From contig ONMB01000013.1 in the NCBI GenBank assembly GCA_900318825.1, positions 1 to 38,307 of the forward strand: a stretch of DNA of 38,307 bases, given 5' to 3'. Positions 7,783 to 16,155 of the stretch are shown here, in pieces. The notes under the pieces were generated by a model. That model was not told the DNA's origin and did no database searches. It saw only the letters and a list, made by a program, of their open reading frames with translations. Source of the stretch: an uncultured Ruminococcus sp. (GTDB lineage Bacteria > Bacillota > Clostridia > Oscillospirales > Ruminococcaceae). The position numbers were made by a program, and so were the translations under genes. How positions within the stretch are numbered: the first letter of the stretch is position 1; each line of letters begins with the position of its first letter.

Positions 7783-8976
7783 TCATTCGAGGTCGAGAGT
7801 CAGCTCTGTGATGTAGCCGAAGCAGTAATGTCCGTACATCATATCGTCCCATTCGACTGAGCCCTTTTCATTGGAGGTGCAGTTCTTGTCGCAGAACTTG
7901 ACGGTTATCTTCTTTGAGTCGGTCGGAACACAGGCTGATGCGAGCTTGCCGCCGCCAATATCAACGGGATCCATAGCGAGCGGCTGTATTGGCTTGCCGT
8001 TCTCGTCAAACAGCATAGCCATCGGGTGAACGATATGAACGTGACCGTCAGCAGTACCGTTCTCGAGCTCCTCTCTCTCAGCGATGTCGTAGGACTCCGG
8101 ATACTCCGTCCTTACCAGCATCATTGCAGGCGATATGCTGTAAACCGTCAGTGAGAAGCCGTCCTTTTCGACAGTCCTGTTTATCTGCTTTACAAGGCTC
8201 GTATCTGCGGTTATGTTGGTGCTGAGCGTGAGGAAGTTTTCCTGCTTGAGCGGCATTACCTGATATGCAACATCGCGCTCAAGAGCGGCATCGTAGTGAG
8301 ATTTCTCATTCGCCCAGATGTTAGTGAACTTCACCGTCACCTCAGCCTTATCGTCAAAGCGCACCTCAGGCGGCAGAACGCAGGTCATACTTCCGGTAAA
8401 GCTGTTTGCCGTTCCCTCGTCAATGACGAAAGAGCCGCTCCAGCAGTAGTTATCCGGATAGGTCGGACAATCCGGTCTCTTGATGTCCTCGCCGTTTATC
8501 TGAAGCGCTGTCGAGAAATTGAGCATACTCAGCGACTGGCTGTTGCCGTCCGCTATCTCGCCTGTGAAGCCGAAAATAAGCTCCGTTCCGTCAACGTAGG
8601 CGCTGTCGAGATCAACCTTGAAATACTGGTTTGAAGCGGACTTCACCTCCTCAAACTGCACCGCGTGGGGAGCTATCTGCTCATAGTCATTGCGGTCAAA
8701 CTTGTCAAGCGGACCGGTATAGCCATTAGCATAGGTGACGGTCCTTTCACTCTTGCCCACGAGCTTGTCGAAGGAGCTCCTGTTTGCGGCAGCAGCGGCG
8801 ACCGTACATCCGCAGGCAGCTGCCGCGGCTATTGATATGGCTATGATACGGCGTTTAGCCGGTCTGTATCTGATATTCTTCCTGTTGTTCTCATTTTTTG
8901 CAGCGAGAGCTTTTTCGCGGCAGCTCTCACTGGGCTGAATGCGGTCTGCGACCTTTTCGTAATCTCTCATATTCAT
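7783..8976 (-). CDS. DUF4179-type membrane protein, putative anti-sigma factor
   Basis: A 397-residue protein with a cytoplasmic N-terminus of about 40 residues (Arg/Lys rich, with an RxxPAKRR segment), a single membrane helix around 43-63 that is very Ala rich, and a large extracytoplasmic part of about 330 residues. The outer part resembles the DUF4179 and related domains found next to ECF sigma factors (FDKLVGKSERTVTYANGYTG, later SISPAMMLV). Its ATG overlaps the stop of the sigma gene by ATGA, so translation is coupled. The inferred role is to hold the sigma factor inactive until an envelope signal is sensed; the sequence itself does not reveal the signal. A conventional zinc-binding anti-sigma motif (HxxxCxxC) is absent. 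Confidence 0.75.
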   Translation of the reverse strand: MNMRDYEKVADRIQPSESCREKALAAKNENNRKNIRYRPAKRRIIAISIAAAAACGCTVAAAAANRSSFDKLVGKSERTVTYANGYTGPLDKFDRNDYEQIAPHAVQFEEVKSASNQYFKVDLDSAYVDGTELIFGFTGEIADGNSQSLSMLNFSTALQINGEDIKRPDCPTYPDNYCWSGSFVIDEGTANSFTGSMTCVLPPEVRFDDKAEVTVKFTNIWANEKSHYDAALERDVAYQVMPLKQENFLTLSTNITADTSLVKQINRTVEKDGFSLTVYSISPAMMLVRTEYPESYDIAEREELENGTADGHVHIVHPMAMLFDENGKPIQPLAMDPVDIGGGKLASACVPTDSKKITVKFCDKNCTSNEKGSVEWDDMMYGHYCFGYITELTLDLE

Positions 8977-9455
8977 AAGTACATCTCCTCTCCCAATGCT
9001 TTTTTCAGCATTTTTCGTGCGCGGTACAGCTGTGTCTGCACCGCGGTCTCGCTTTTTCCTGTTATTTCGGCGATCTCCGCGACCGAATAGCCCTCATAGT
9101 AATAGAGGTGAATAACTATCCTGTACTTGGCCGGGAGCTCCATAACGGCGCGGAAAACCGCGCTTTCTTCCGGCGTTTCGTATATCAGACCTGCTTCCTC
9201 AAGCGGTACGGAATGGTACATAAACCTGTAACGCGGCGAACGGAACATATCCCTGCACTTGTTTGCCGCGACCTTTATCAGCCACGCTTTTTCTGCCTTT
9301 TCGTCGCGGAAGTCAACATTGCTCTGAAAGCGTTTTATAAAGGTCTCCTGAGTGATATCCTCGGCGTCGGCAGAGTTTTTGCAGTATGCGAAGGCTGCAC
9401 GGTAAACAGCGCTGCTGTACTTATCGTATATCTGCTCCATTTCTGCGTCGTTCAA
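8973..9455 (-). CDS. ECF-type RNA polymerase sigma factor
   Basis: About 160 residues, typical of extracytoplasmic-function sigma factors. Region 2 is visible in YRAAFAYCKNSADAEDITQE followed by the conserved TFIKRFQ and the WLIKVAANKCRD segment; region 4 is the helix-turn-helix YSVAEIAEITGKSETAVQTQ followed by LYRARKMLKKAL. I place the start at TTG 9455, because the SD sequence AAAGGAGA lies just before it with 8-base spacing; the longer form from GTG 9473 would put the SD sequence inside the gene. It overlaps the DUF4179 gene by four bases (ATGA), which points to a sigma/anti-sigma pair. It is likely auto-regulated, as many ECF operons are, but I cannot define its promoter. Confidence 0.9.
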   Translation of the reverse strand: MNDAEMEQIYDKYSSAVYRAAFAYCKNSADAEDITQETFIKRFQSNVDFRDEKAEKAWLIKVAANKCRDMFRSPRYRFMYHSVPLEEAGLIYETPEESAVFRAVMELPAKYRIVIHLYYYEGYSVAEIAEITGKSETAVQTQLYRARKMLKKALGEEMYL

Positions 9456-9555
9456 TGCTTTGTCTCCTTTCACTTAGTCTGAAGCGCTTCTGTAATATAA
9501 ACGCTGCCGGTGCTGTAAATATCACACAGCTGCGGAGATTTTTCTGAGATCGTGC

Positions 9556-9588
9556 AAAAAAAAGGGGACTTTCCGGAAGGAAAGTCCC
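9556..9588 (-). terminator. Strong terminator of the sugar-binding lipoprotein gene
   Basis: Perfect 10-bp stem GGGACTTTCC / GGAAAGTCCC (9565-9574, 9579-9588) with a 4-base loop, followed on the minus strand by eight T. Confidence 0.9.
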
Positions 9589-9611
9589 TTGATAGCGTGT
9601 ATTCAGCCGTT

Positions 9612-10787
9612 TCAGGATTTTGATTCAGCTTCGGTAGCAGCTTCAGATGAAGCAACTGTGACTTTTTCGAGGTACTTGTTGCTTGAATCCCATGCGTAAT
9701 TTCCTGTATTTACGAGGAGCTGCAGGCTGTCCTTAGTGATAACGTAAGGAGTGAGGAGATAAGACTGAACGTACTTAACTTTGTTGTTGTAGGAATCTGT
9801 GTCGAAGGCTACTTCAACATCGAGCTCATCAGCGAGAGCAGCAGTAGGAGTGTTACCTGAGAGGATAGTCTTGCAGACCTCAAAAGTAACAGTTGCTTCG
9901 TCGTGAACGTTCTTGTAAACAGTCATATCCTGCTTTCCGTCGGCAATATTCTTGAGGTTTTCGACGTCGCCGTCCTGACCGGTGATGATCGGGTTGTTGG
10001 AGCCCTTGTAGTTTTCATCGAGAGCCTGTCTTACGCCGAGAGCAGTTGAGTCGTTAGCACAGAGCACAACATCGAGGTTAGTACCTGCTGTGTAGTTTGA
10101 GGAAAGGATCTTGGTCATATTAGCCTTAGCGTTGTCAGAAGTCCAACCCTCAGTAGCAGTGAGCTCGAAAGAATTCTTGCCTGAAACTATATTGAGTTTG
10201 CCATTTTCGATGTAGGGTGAAAGAGTTTCATAAGCGCCCTTGAAGAATACAGAAGCGTTATTATCAGCTAAATCGCCTGAAATGAATTCGATATTGTAGG
10301 ATTTATCAGTATTGTCGAGTTTGAGCTGATCCTTGACATAAGAAGCCTGGAGTCTTCCTACGCCGTAGTTGTCGAATGAAACATAGTAAGTGATAGCGTC
10401 AGTGCCGTTGATAAGACGGTCGTAAGCGATTACCGGGATACCTGCTTCCTTTGCGGAATCCAGAGTCTTGCCGAGCTTATCGCCGTCAACGGCAGCTACG
10501 AGCAGAAGATCAACATGATCGTTGATCATAGCAACGAGGTCGTTGTTCTGACGAGCCTCATCGTTTTCAGCAAACTTGAGTGTAACATTGTAGCCGGCTT
10601 CCTCGAATTTTGCCTTGAGGAATTCACCGTCGTTGTTCCAGCGCTCAAGGAACTGAGCGGGGAGAGAGATACCAATTGTTTTTCCTGTGGGATCGTCCTT
10701 ATTTTCAGACTTGCTCGATGAACTTCCACATGAAGCAAGTGAACCTGCAAGGACTGCTGAAGTGAGGGCAGCAAATAATCTTTTCAT
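9612..10787 (-). CDS. Sugar ABC transporter substrate-binding lipoprotein
   Basis: A 391-residue periplasmic-binding-protein family 1 member (ribose/xylose/ChvE-like) that would capture a monosaccharide at the cell surface. The lipoprotein signal ends in GSLASC, Cys20 being the lipidated residue, followed by a Ser-rich linker. The fold is recognisable from TIGISLPAQFLERWNNDG, the loop LLLVAAVDGDKL, AGIPVIAYDRLI, VVLCANDSTALGVRQAL and PIITGQDGD, which line the sugar pocket in this family. The C-terminus is Ala/Glu/Ser rich. Oddly, no permease or ATPase gene is next to it: a strong terminator follows and the next upstream gene is divergent, so its transporter partners are outside this window or it works as a chemoreceptor-like binding protein. 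Confidence 0.9.
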   Translation of the reverse strand: MKRLFAALTSAVLAGSLASCGSSSSKSENKDDPTGKTIGISLPAQFLERWNNDGEFLKAKFEEAGYNVTLKFAENDEARQNNDLVAMINDHVDLLLVAAVDGDKLGKTLDSAKEAGIPVIAYDRLINGTDAITYYVSFDNYGVGRLQASYVKDQLKLDNTDKSYNIEFISGDLADNNASVFFKGAYETLSPYIENGKLNIVSGKNSFELTATEGWTSDNAKANMTKILSSNYTAGTNLDVVLCANDSTALGVRQALDENYKGSNNPIITGQDGDVENLKNIADGKQDMTVYKNVHDEATVTFEVCKTILSGNTPTAALADELDVEVAFDTDSYNNKVKYVQSYLLTPYVITKDSLQLLVNTGNYAWDSSNKYLEKVTVASSEAATEAESKS

Positions 10788-10843
10788 AATATCCTCCTTA
10801 AGAATTTACTTTTCTGCCTAATAAAAAGTTTTTCTACCCTACA

Positions 10844-10872
10844 ATTTTACTCTTTATTCAAATATATGTCAA
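10844..10872 (-). promoter_or_regulatory. Promoter of the sugar-binding protein gene
   Basis: On the minus strand a consensus TTGACA (10872-10867), spacer 17, TAAAAT (10849-10844). It is one of only two perfect -35 boxes I found in the window, suggesting strong expression. An SD sequence AGGAGG precedes the ATG. Confidence 0.75.
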
Positions 10873-10963
10873 TACTTGTGCACCTGTTTTGTGAAAACCC
10901 AACAAGTTAGTGAACAGTCCGTCAATCATTATTAGCACAAAAATTGCCATTTTACGCATTGTA

Positions 10964-10992
10964 TTGATTTTTTACCTGTAAAATGGTATAAT
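10964..10992 (+). promoter_or_regulatory. Promoter of the deaminase-permease operon
   Basis: TTGATT at 10964-10969, spacer 17, TATAAT at 10987-10992 with TGG immediately before the -10. The ATG is at 11060, leaving a leader of about 60 bases. The remainder of the 10788-11059 gap shows no further element. Confidence 0.7.
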
Positions 10993-11059
10993 TGGTATGA
11001 TGTTATTACGGCTCCGTGGGAGACTGTGGGGAGATATTCTGCGTTAAGGAGAGAGCTCT

Positions 11060-11521
11060 ATGAACAGAAAATACATGAAAGAAGCTGTCTGCGAGGCTTA
11101 TGAAGGGATAAGATCAGGTCACGGCGGACCATTCGGCTGTGTCATCGTTAAGAACGGGAAAATAGTCGGCAGAGGACACAACTGCGTCCTGCTGAAACAC
11201 GATCCGACCTGTCACGGCGAAATGGAGGCTATCCGCAATGCCTGTGCGGAACTCGGTACGGGCGATCTTTCAGACTGCGAGCTCTATACGACTGCCGAGC
11301 CCTGTCCGATGTGCCTTGGCGGCATACTCTGGGCAAATATCAAGCGCGTGTACTACGGCTGCAACAGGCAGGATACAGATAATATCGGCTTCCGGGACGA
11401 TGTTTTCTACAAGTACCTCGACGGCGAGGGCGATATACTCGAGCTCTCGGAGTGCGGCAGGGACGAATGCCTTGAACTGTTCGAGGACTATAATTCCGAT
11501 CCGGCACATCAAAGATACTGA
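11060..11521 (+). CDS. Guanine-deaminase-like nucleoside/base deaminase
   Basis: A 153-residue zinc-dependent deaminase of the cytidine/deoxycytidylate deaminase fold. The zinc site is complete: His52-Gly-Glu54 (the family has H-[AC]-E, so the middle Gly is unusual) and PCPMC with Cys82 and Cys85. Length and the segments HGGPFGCVIVKNG, PTCHGEMEAIRNA, YTTAEPCPMCLG and a C-terminal D-D-x-F-Y-K-Y tail resemble Bacillus-type guanine deaminase, which converts guanine to xanthine for purine salvage, more than tRNA adenosine deaminase. A membrane permease follows 20 bases later and is probably cotranscribed. Substrate specificity cannot be fixed from sequence alone. Confidence 0.82.
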   Translation: MNRKYMKEAVCEAYEGIRSGHGGPFGCVIVKNGKIVGRGHNCVLLKHDPTCHGEMEAIRNACAELGTGDLSDCELYTTAEPCPMCLGGILWANIKRVYYGCNRQDTDNIGFRDDVFYKYLDGEGDILELSECGRDECLELFEDYNSDPAHQRY

Positions 11522-11541
11522 TATTTAAGGAGACACATACA

Positions 11542-12660
11542 ATGAAGAAACTGACAGGAAAAGCCGCGGCGTTTTTCCGTTCACAGCCTGTACTGGCAAT
11601 ATCATTCTTAGCGGCGGCAGCTACTATGTTCGCAGTGCCGCCCGACAGCGCATACAAGGGCTATTGCAGCCGTACCGTTCTCATACAGCTCTTCGCGCTG
11701 ATGACGGCAGTTGCAGGTCTGCGCAGCGTGGGAGTTTTCGACGCTGCAACGCGCTTCATACTGAAAAGAGCCGGAAGTGTCCGCGCTCTCGGACGAGTTT
11801 TCATACTCGTCTGCTTTTTTGCTTCAATGCTGGTCACGAACGACGTTGCACTGCTGGCGTTCGTACCGCTGACGATACTGATATTCAGAGGGACTGACGA
11901 CGAAAAGAGCCGCATTATGGTGATAGTTCTCGAGACGGCTGCCGCAAACCTCGGAAGTATGATGACACCGATAGGCAATCCGCAGAATCTCTTCCTCTAT
12001 GACGAATACGGGCTGACGGCTCTCGATTTCGTAAAGACCACCCTGCCATTCGGCGCGATGAGTATCGTATGCCTTATGGGACTGTCGTTCCTGCTGCCGA
12101 AAACTCCCTGCAAGGCTCCGGCTGGCTCGGAGGAGGGCATAATTGTGCGTAAATGCGTGGTCTATACGCTCCTGTTCTCAGTGTGTCTGTGCTCAGTGCT
12201 GAGACTTGTTCCGGACTATGTGTGCCTTATCGCGGCAGTTGCAGCAGCGGCAGTCTGCGATATAGCTATCCTCAAAAAGGTAGATTACGCTCTGCTGGCA
12301 ACATTTGTGTGCTTCTTCGTTTTTGTCGGAAATATCGCCCGTATCAGTGCGGTCAACGACTTCTTCAGGGACATTCTCTCCGGCAGGGAGATACTGGTCT
12401 CGGTCGGCCTTTCACAGGTGATAAGCAATGTTCCGGCAGCGGTCATGCTTGCCGGCTTCACGGATAACGGAAAGGCTCTGCTCATCGGCGTGGACATCGG
12501 CGGTCTCGGAACGATGATAGCATCGCTTGCAAGCCTCATCTCATTCCAGATATACCGTAAGAGCGAGGGCGCCCGTCCCGGACGATACATACTGACCTTC
12601 ACACTGATAAGTATCGCTATGCTTGCGGTACTGCTTTCGGCGGCATTATTGATAACTTGA
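11542..12660 (+). CDS. ArsB/NhaD/CitM-superfamily anion or ion permease
   Basis: A 372-residue integral membrane protein with about ten hydrophobic helices. The superfamily's signature loops are present: FFASMLVTNDVALLAFVP in the first half and NLGSMMTPIGNPQNL, with the second-half counterpart SQVISNVPAAVML and a Gly-rich DIGGLGTMIASLAS. These are re-entrant substrate loops in this superfamily (arsenite, Na+/H+, dicarboxylate or sulfate carriers). The substrate is unknown; the pairing with a purine deaminase could be incidental. It starts with AAGGAG 8-9 bases before ATG. It is shorter than the 420-450 residues usual in the group. I see no terminator before the next promoter at 12706. Confidence 0.75.
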   Translation: MKKLTGKAAAFFRSQPVLAISFLAAAATMFAVPPDSAYKGYCSRTVLIQLFALMTAVAGLRSVGVFDAATRFILKRAGSVRALGRVFILVCFFASMLVTNDVALLAFVPLTILIFRGTDDEKSRIMVIVLETAAANLGSMMTPIGNPQNLFLYDEYGLTALDFVKTTLPFGAMSIVCLMGLSFLLPKTPCKAPAGSEEGIIVRKCVVYTLLFSVCLCSVLRLVPDYVCLIAAVAAAAVCDIAILKKVDYALLATFVCFFVFVGNIARISAVNDFFRDILSGREILVSVGLSQVISNVPAAVMLAGFTDNGKALLIGVDIGGLGTMIASLASLISFQIYRKSEGARPGRYILTFTLISIAMLAVLLSAALLIT

Positions 12661-12689
12661 TGAATTGTGCATAAAAAATTATGTGTAAA

Positions 12690-12699
12690 TTCGACAAAA
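12690..12699 (-). promoter_or_regulatory. Perfect Spo0A box (0A box)
   Basis: The minus strand reads TTTTGTCGAA, matching the known Spo0A box (TGTCGAA core with a T-rich 5' flank) at all positions. It sits 6 bases upstream of the -35 of the uridine-kinase-like/ppk promoter, where an activating regulator would bind. A Spo0A gene with an intact DNA-binding domain lies at 32297. Confidence 0.6.
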
Positions 12700-12705
12700 T
12701 GCAGA

Positions 12706-12734
12706 TTGAAAATACTGCCGAAATGTGGTATAAT
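12706..12734 (+). promoter_or_regulatory. Promoter of the kinase-ppk operon
   Basis: TTGAAA at 12706-12711, spacer 17, TATAAT at 12729-12734 with an extended TGG. The Spo0A box above abuts it. The SD sequence AAGGAG precedes ATG 12768. Confidence 0.75.
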
Positions 12735-12767
12735 TATTTAATAACATACCTATTTAAGGAGACCCGT

Positions 12768-13691
12768 ATGAATATTGAAGTTACAAGGATAAACGAGGGG
12801 ATATGCGCGGATCCGTCCGCATACATAAAAGACGTAAATGCAGATTATATGTACAAACTGCAAAGGATAGCCGATGACATAATCGAGCACCGCAACGAAA
12901 AACCGGTAATACTCCTTTCCGGACCGTCCGGCTCGGGAAAGACTACCACCGCGCTGATGCTTGAAAAGCTCCTCGACGATTCCGGACATGAGACTCACAC
13001 AATGTCTATGGACAACTACTTCTGCCCGCTCACTGATGAGGAAAAACGCCTTTCCGCTCTTGGAAAGATGGATCTCGAATCGCCGGACAGAGTCGACAAG
13101 AAGCTCCTCAACGACCAGATAGAGGCGATAAGCCGCTGCGAGGAGATAGAGATACCCAAGTATAATTTCAAGTCCTCGACACGAGAGTCCAGCGGAAAGA
13201 AGTTCCTTCGCCGCGAGGGAGAGCTCGTCATTTTTGAGGGCATACACGCTCTCAATCCGGCAGTAATAACCGTTCCGGACAGCCGGATATGCAAGATATA
13301 CGTCAGCGTCCGCACAAGAGTCACCTGCGGAGATATCCTCCTACACCCTTCAAAGGTGAGACTTATGCGCCGTATGATAAGAGACAAGAAGTTCCGCAAG
13401 CGTACGCTGCGTGAGACTATGAATATGTTCCACAGCGTTGAAGCCGGCGAGAACAAGTACATTATGCCCTACAAGCACCGCTCGGACTACGATGTGGATA
13501 CCTTCTTTTCCTATGAGCTGAGCGCTTACCGCAACACGCTCCTCGACCAGCTGAAGGAAATGAACGACGTTCCCGAGCTTGAGGATGCGGTAAAGGTCCT
13601 CGAAGCGCTCGAACCTCTTGACAATAAGCTCGTTACTCCCGACTCGCTCATATGTGAATTCATAGGCAGCGGTCAGTTCAAATACTCCTGA
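12768..13691 (+). CDS. Uridine-kinase/phosphoribulokinase-like P-loop kinase
   Basis: About 307 residues from ATG 12768, which has AAGGAG 8 bases upstream; a longer frame from 12681 would run through the promoter and is rejected. The P-loop GPSGSGKTT is at 52-60, followed by the substrate-side segment SMDNYFCP and the ESPDRVDK/IPKYNFKSSTR region typical of uridine-kinase-like enzymes, then VIFEGIHALN (Walker B-like) and a lid with RLMRRMIRDKKFR. The likely reaction is ATP-dependent phosphorylation of a nucleoside or related hydroxyl; the C-terminal 90 residues are extra compared with a 210-residue uridine kinase. The stop overlaps the first possible ATG of the ppk gene (TGATG), so the two are translated together. 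Confidence 0.8.
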   Translation: MNIEVTRINEGICADPSAYIKDVNADYMYKLQRIADDIIEHRNEKPVILLSGPSGSGKTTTALMLEKLLDDSGHETHTMSMDNYFCPLTDEEKRLSALGKMDLESPDRVDKKLLNDQIEAISRCEEIEIPKYNFKSSTRESSGKKFLRREGELVIFEGIHALNPAVITVPDSRICKIYVSVRTRVTCGDILLHPSKVRLMRRMIRDKKFRKRTLRETMNMFHSVEAGENKYIMPYKHRSDYDVDTFFSYELSAYRNTLLDQLKEMNDVPELEDAVKVLEALEPLDNKLVTPDSLICEFIGSGQFKYS

Positions 13692-13723
13692 TGCAGCAGG
13701 ATACGCAAAGAATGGAGAAAAAT

Positions 13724-16018
13724 ATGGATTACCTTGAAAACCGTGAGCTCTCGTGGCTCAAATTCAACAAGCGCGTGCTCGAAGAAGCGACCGCTCAGGA
13801 GAATCCTCTCCTCGAACGGCTCTCATTTTCGGCTATATATCAGAGCAATCTCGACGAATTCTTCATGGTCAGAGTGGGCTCGCTCACCGATAAAGCCAAG
13901 AACGATCCGAAAAAGACCGACAGCAACAGCGGTATGACTGCCGCTCAGCAGCTCGACGCTATATTTACAACAGTAAGGCGTCTCCAGCCCACGGTAGAGG
14001 ACTCTTACCACAAAACGATGAAGGAACTCTCTGCTCATGGCTTTGAGCACGTCCGCTTTGAGGACGCAACCGCTGACGAGCAGAATTTTCTCGAGCTCTA
14101 CTTCAAATACGAGATAAAGCCCTTTATTTCCGGAATTGTCGTGAATGACGCTCTGCCGTTCCCGTTCCTCAAGAACAAGGAGATCTATGCAGTAGTCCAG
14201 CTCGGCTCGAAAAAGGGCGTTGCTATGGGTATTATCCCTGTCAGCTACGACAACTGCGAACGTGTGATCCCTCTCGGCAACGGCGGAAAGCGTTTTATAC
14301 TTGAGGAGGAAGTCGTTCTCAGGTTTGCTCATCTGATGTTCAAGAGCTACAAGATCATCGACCGCGCTCTCATCAGAGTCACAAGAAACGCCGATATCAT
14401 GGTCTCCGGAAAGGAAGCAGACTTCCGCGAGAGAATGGAAGAAATGGTCGCAAAGCGCAGCAAGCTCGCTCCGGTAAGGCTCGAGATATCTGACGAGTTC
14501 TCACGCGAGGCGCTTGACTATCTCTGCAAGAAGCTCAAGCTGAAAAACTCGCGCGTGTTCATTTCACGCATACCGCTCGAGCTTTCGTATCTGTATCAGT
14601 TACAGGATCTCGACGACAATGAGAAACTCCACTTCGTAGCTCGTTCGCCGAGAAAACCGGCAGCTCTTTCGGATACAAAGCCGGTTTTTGCACAGGTCAA
14701 GGCGAAGGATATGCTCCTGACCTATCCCTACGAGTCGATGAACCTCTCGTTCATCAGGCTGCTCCAGGAAGCTGCGAACGATCCGAAGGTAACCTCCATA
14801 AAGATAACGCTCTACCGCCTTGCGCGCAACAGCAAGGTCATTGATGCGCTCTGCACCGCCGCCGAACAGGGCAAGGACGTCCTCGTTATGATCGAGCTCC
14901 GCGCACGTTTCGACGAGGCAAACAATATCGAATGGTCGAAGCACCTCCAGAAAGCCGGCGTCAGAGTCATATACGGACCGCCTGAATACAAGGCTCATTC
15001 AAAGCTGCTCCTCATCACGCGCAAGGCTCAGGGCGGCGGATTTGAGTATGTCACTCAGATAGGCACCGGCAATTACAACGAAAAGACCTCCGCTATATAC
15101 ACCGATATCATGCTCCTCACCGCAGACAAGGTCATCGCTGAGGACGCGGAGAGAGTTTTCACAGCTCTCCGGAACGGCACTTTCATCGAGGATCCGAAGA
15201 AGCTCCTCGTTTCTCCGCTCGCACTCCGTCCGCAGGTGCTCGCTATGATGGACGAGCAGATCGAACTCGCTAAAAACGGCGGAAAAGGCTATATCGCGGC
15301 AAAGGTGAACGCTCTCTGCGACAAGGTCATTATGGCAAAGCTCGTTGAAGCCTCACAGGCAGGCGTTAAGGTCGAGCTCGTCGTGAGAGGAATATGCTGT
15401 CTTATCCCCGGTGTTGAGGGCTATACCGATAATATCACCGTAAGGAGCATCGTGGGACGTTTTCTCGAGCACAGCCGTATATTCATCTTCGGACAGGACG
15501 GCAAGTCGCAGAAAATATACATCGGTTCAGCGGATTATATGTCAAGAAACACCGTGCGCCGTGTCGAGGTCGCTGCACCTATCGAGGACGAGCGCCTGAA
15601 AAAACGTATCCGCGAGATGTTCAGCGCCCTTATGAGGGATAATGTAAAAGCCCGTATCATGAGGAATGACGGCACTTATTTCCAGATAAGGAGCCGCCGT
15701 GAGGGCGACGAGCACTTCAATTCACAGGAATTCCTGTATGAGGAAGCATACCGCAGGCTCGAGGACAAGAAGGAGCGTCAGGACGTACTGAAAAAGAACC
15801 GCGAAAAGGCTGCTGCAAATAAAACAGCTGCCAAGAAAACTCCGGCAAAGAAGCGCAAGACAGCCGCTGCTGCTGAGAAGAAAGCTCCTGCAAAAAAGAC
15901 CGCGGCTAAACCGGCTGCTTCAAAAAAGACTGCTTCCGGCAGAAAAACGTCTCCGGCAGCAGCTCAGACCGAGAAAAAAGCTCCCGCAAAGCGCGGCAGA
16001 AAGCCTAAAACCTCATAA
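13724..16018 (+). CDS. ppk: Polyphosphate kinase 1 with a histone H1-like C-terminal tail
   Basis: About 764 residues from ATG 13724 (GGAG, 6-base spacing); an earlier ATG at 13691 overlaps the kinase stop and has no SD sequence. Ppk1 makes polyphosphate from ATP at the membrane or nucleoid. The N domain begins with YLENRELSWLKFNKRVLEEA; the two phospholipase D-like domains carry the catalytic histidine H425 in YKAHSKLLL (matching the autophosphorylated His of E. coli) and H583 in FLEHSRIFIF. After about residue 690 comes a 75-residue tail made almost entirely of Lys, Ala, Pro, Thr and Ser, with repeated AKK/PAKK units and ending KRGRKPKTS. Ordinary Ppk1 ends near 690 residues, so the tail is an addition. 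See findings. Confidence 0.95.
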   Translation: MDYLENRELSWLKFNKRVLEEATAQENPLLERLSFSAIYQSNLDEFFMVRVGSLTDKAKNDPKKTDSNSGMTAAQQLDAIFTTVRRLQPTVEDSYHKTMKELSAHGFEHVRFEDATADEQNFLELYFKYEIKPFISGIVVNDALPFPFLKNKEIYAVVQLGSKKGVAMGIIPVSYDNCERVIPLGNGGKRFILEEEVVLRFAHLMFKSYKIIDRALIRVTRNADIMVSGKEADFRERMEEMVAKRSKLAPVRLEISDEFSREALDYLCKKLKLKNSRVFISRIPLELSYLYQLQDLDDNEKLHFVARSPRKPAALSDTKPVFAQVKAKDMLLTYPYESMNLSFIRLLQEAANDPKVTSIKITLYRLARNSKVIDALCTAAEQGKDVLVMIELRARFDEANNIEWSKHLQKAGVRVIYGPPEYKAHSKLLLITRKAQGGGFEYVTQIGTGNYNEKTSAIYTDIMLLTADKVIAEDAERVFTALRNGTFIEDPKKLLVSPLALRPQVLAMMDEQIELAKNGGKGYIAAKVNALCDKVIMAKLVEASQAGVKVELVVRGICCLIPGVEGYTDNITVRSIVGRFLEHSRIFIFGQDGKSQKIYIGSADYMSRNTVRRVEVAAPIEDERLKKRIREMFSALMRDNVKARIMRNDGTYFQIRSRREGDEHFNSQEFLYEEAYRRLEDKKERQDVLKKNREKAAANKTAAKKTPAKKRKTAAAAEKKAPAKKTAAKPAASKKTASGRKTSPAAAQTEKKAPAKRGRKPKTS

Positions 16019-16064
16019 TACTCATGTTTCCTGCAATTTTCCTTTAAGAATACGCGAAAAACAC

Positions 16065-16093
16065 TTGAAATCTGACTTCTTTTGTGGTATAAT
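16065..16093 (+). promoter_or_regulatory. Promoter of the phosphatidylserine synthase gene
   Basis: TTGAAA at 16065-16070, spacer 17, TATAAT at 16088-16093 preceded by TGG. The transcript would start near 16100, so ATG 16114 would have only a very short leader, which supports the ATG at 16156. Confidence 0.75.
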
Positions 16094-16155
16094 TATTCTA
16101 TTCAGTATACTGAATGGATAATTATAACGATTTACAGAATTCTGAGGATTATATA

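Noticed and set aside
12681-12767. Longer start for the P-loop kinase
   Set aside because: The extension would be coded across the -35, -10 and SD sequence; ATG 12768 has a proper SD site.
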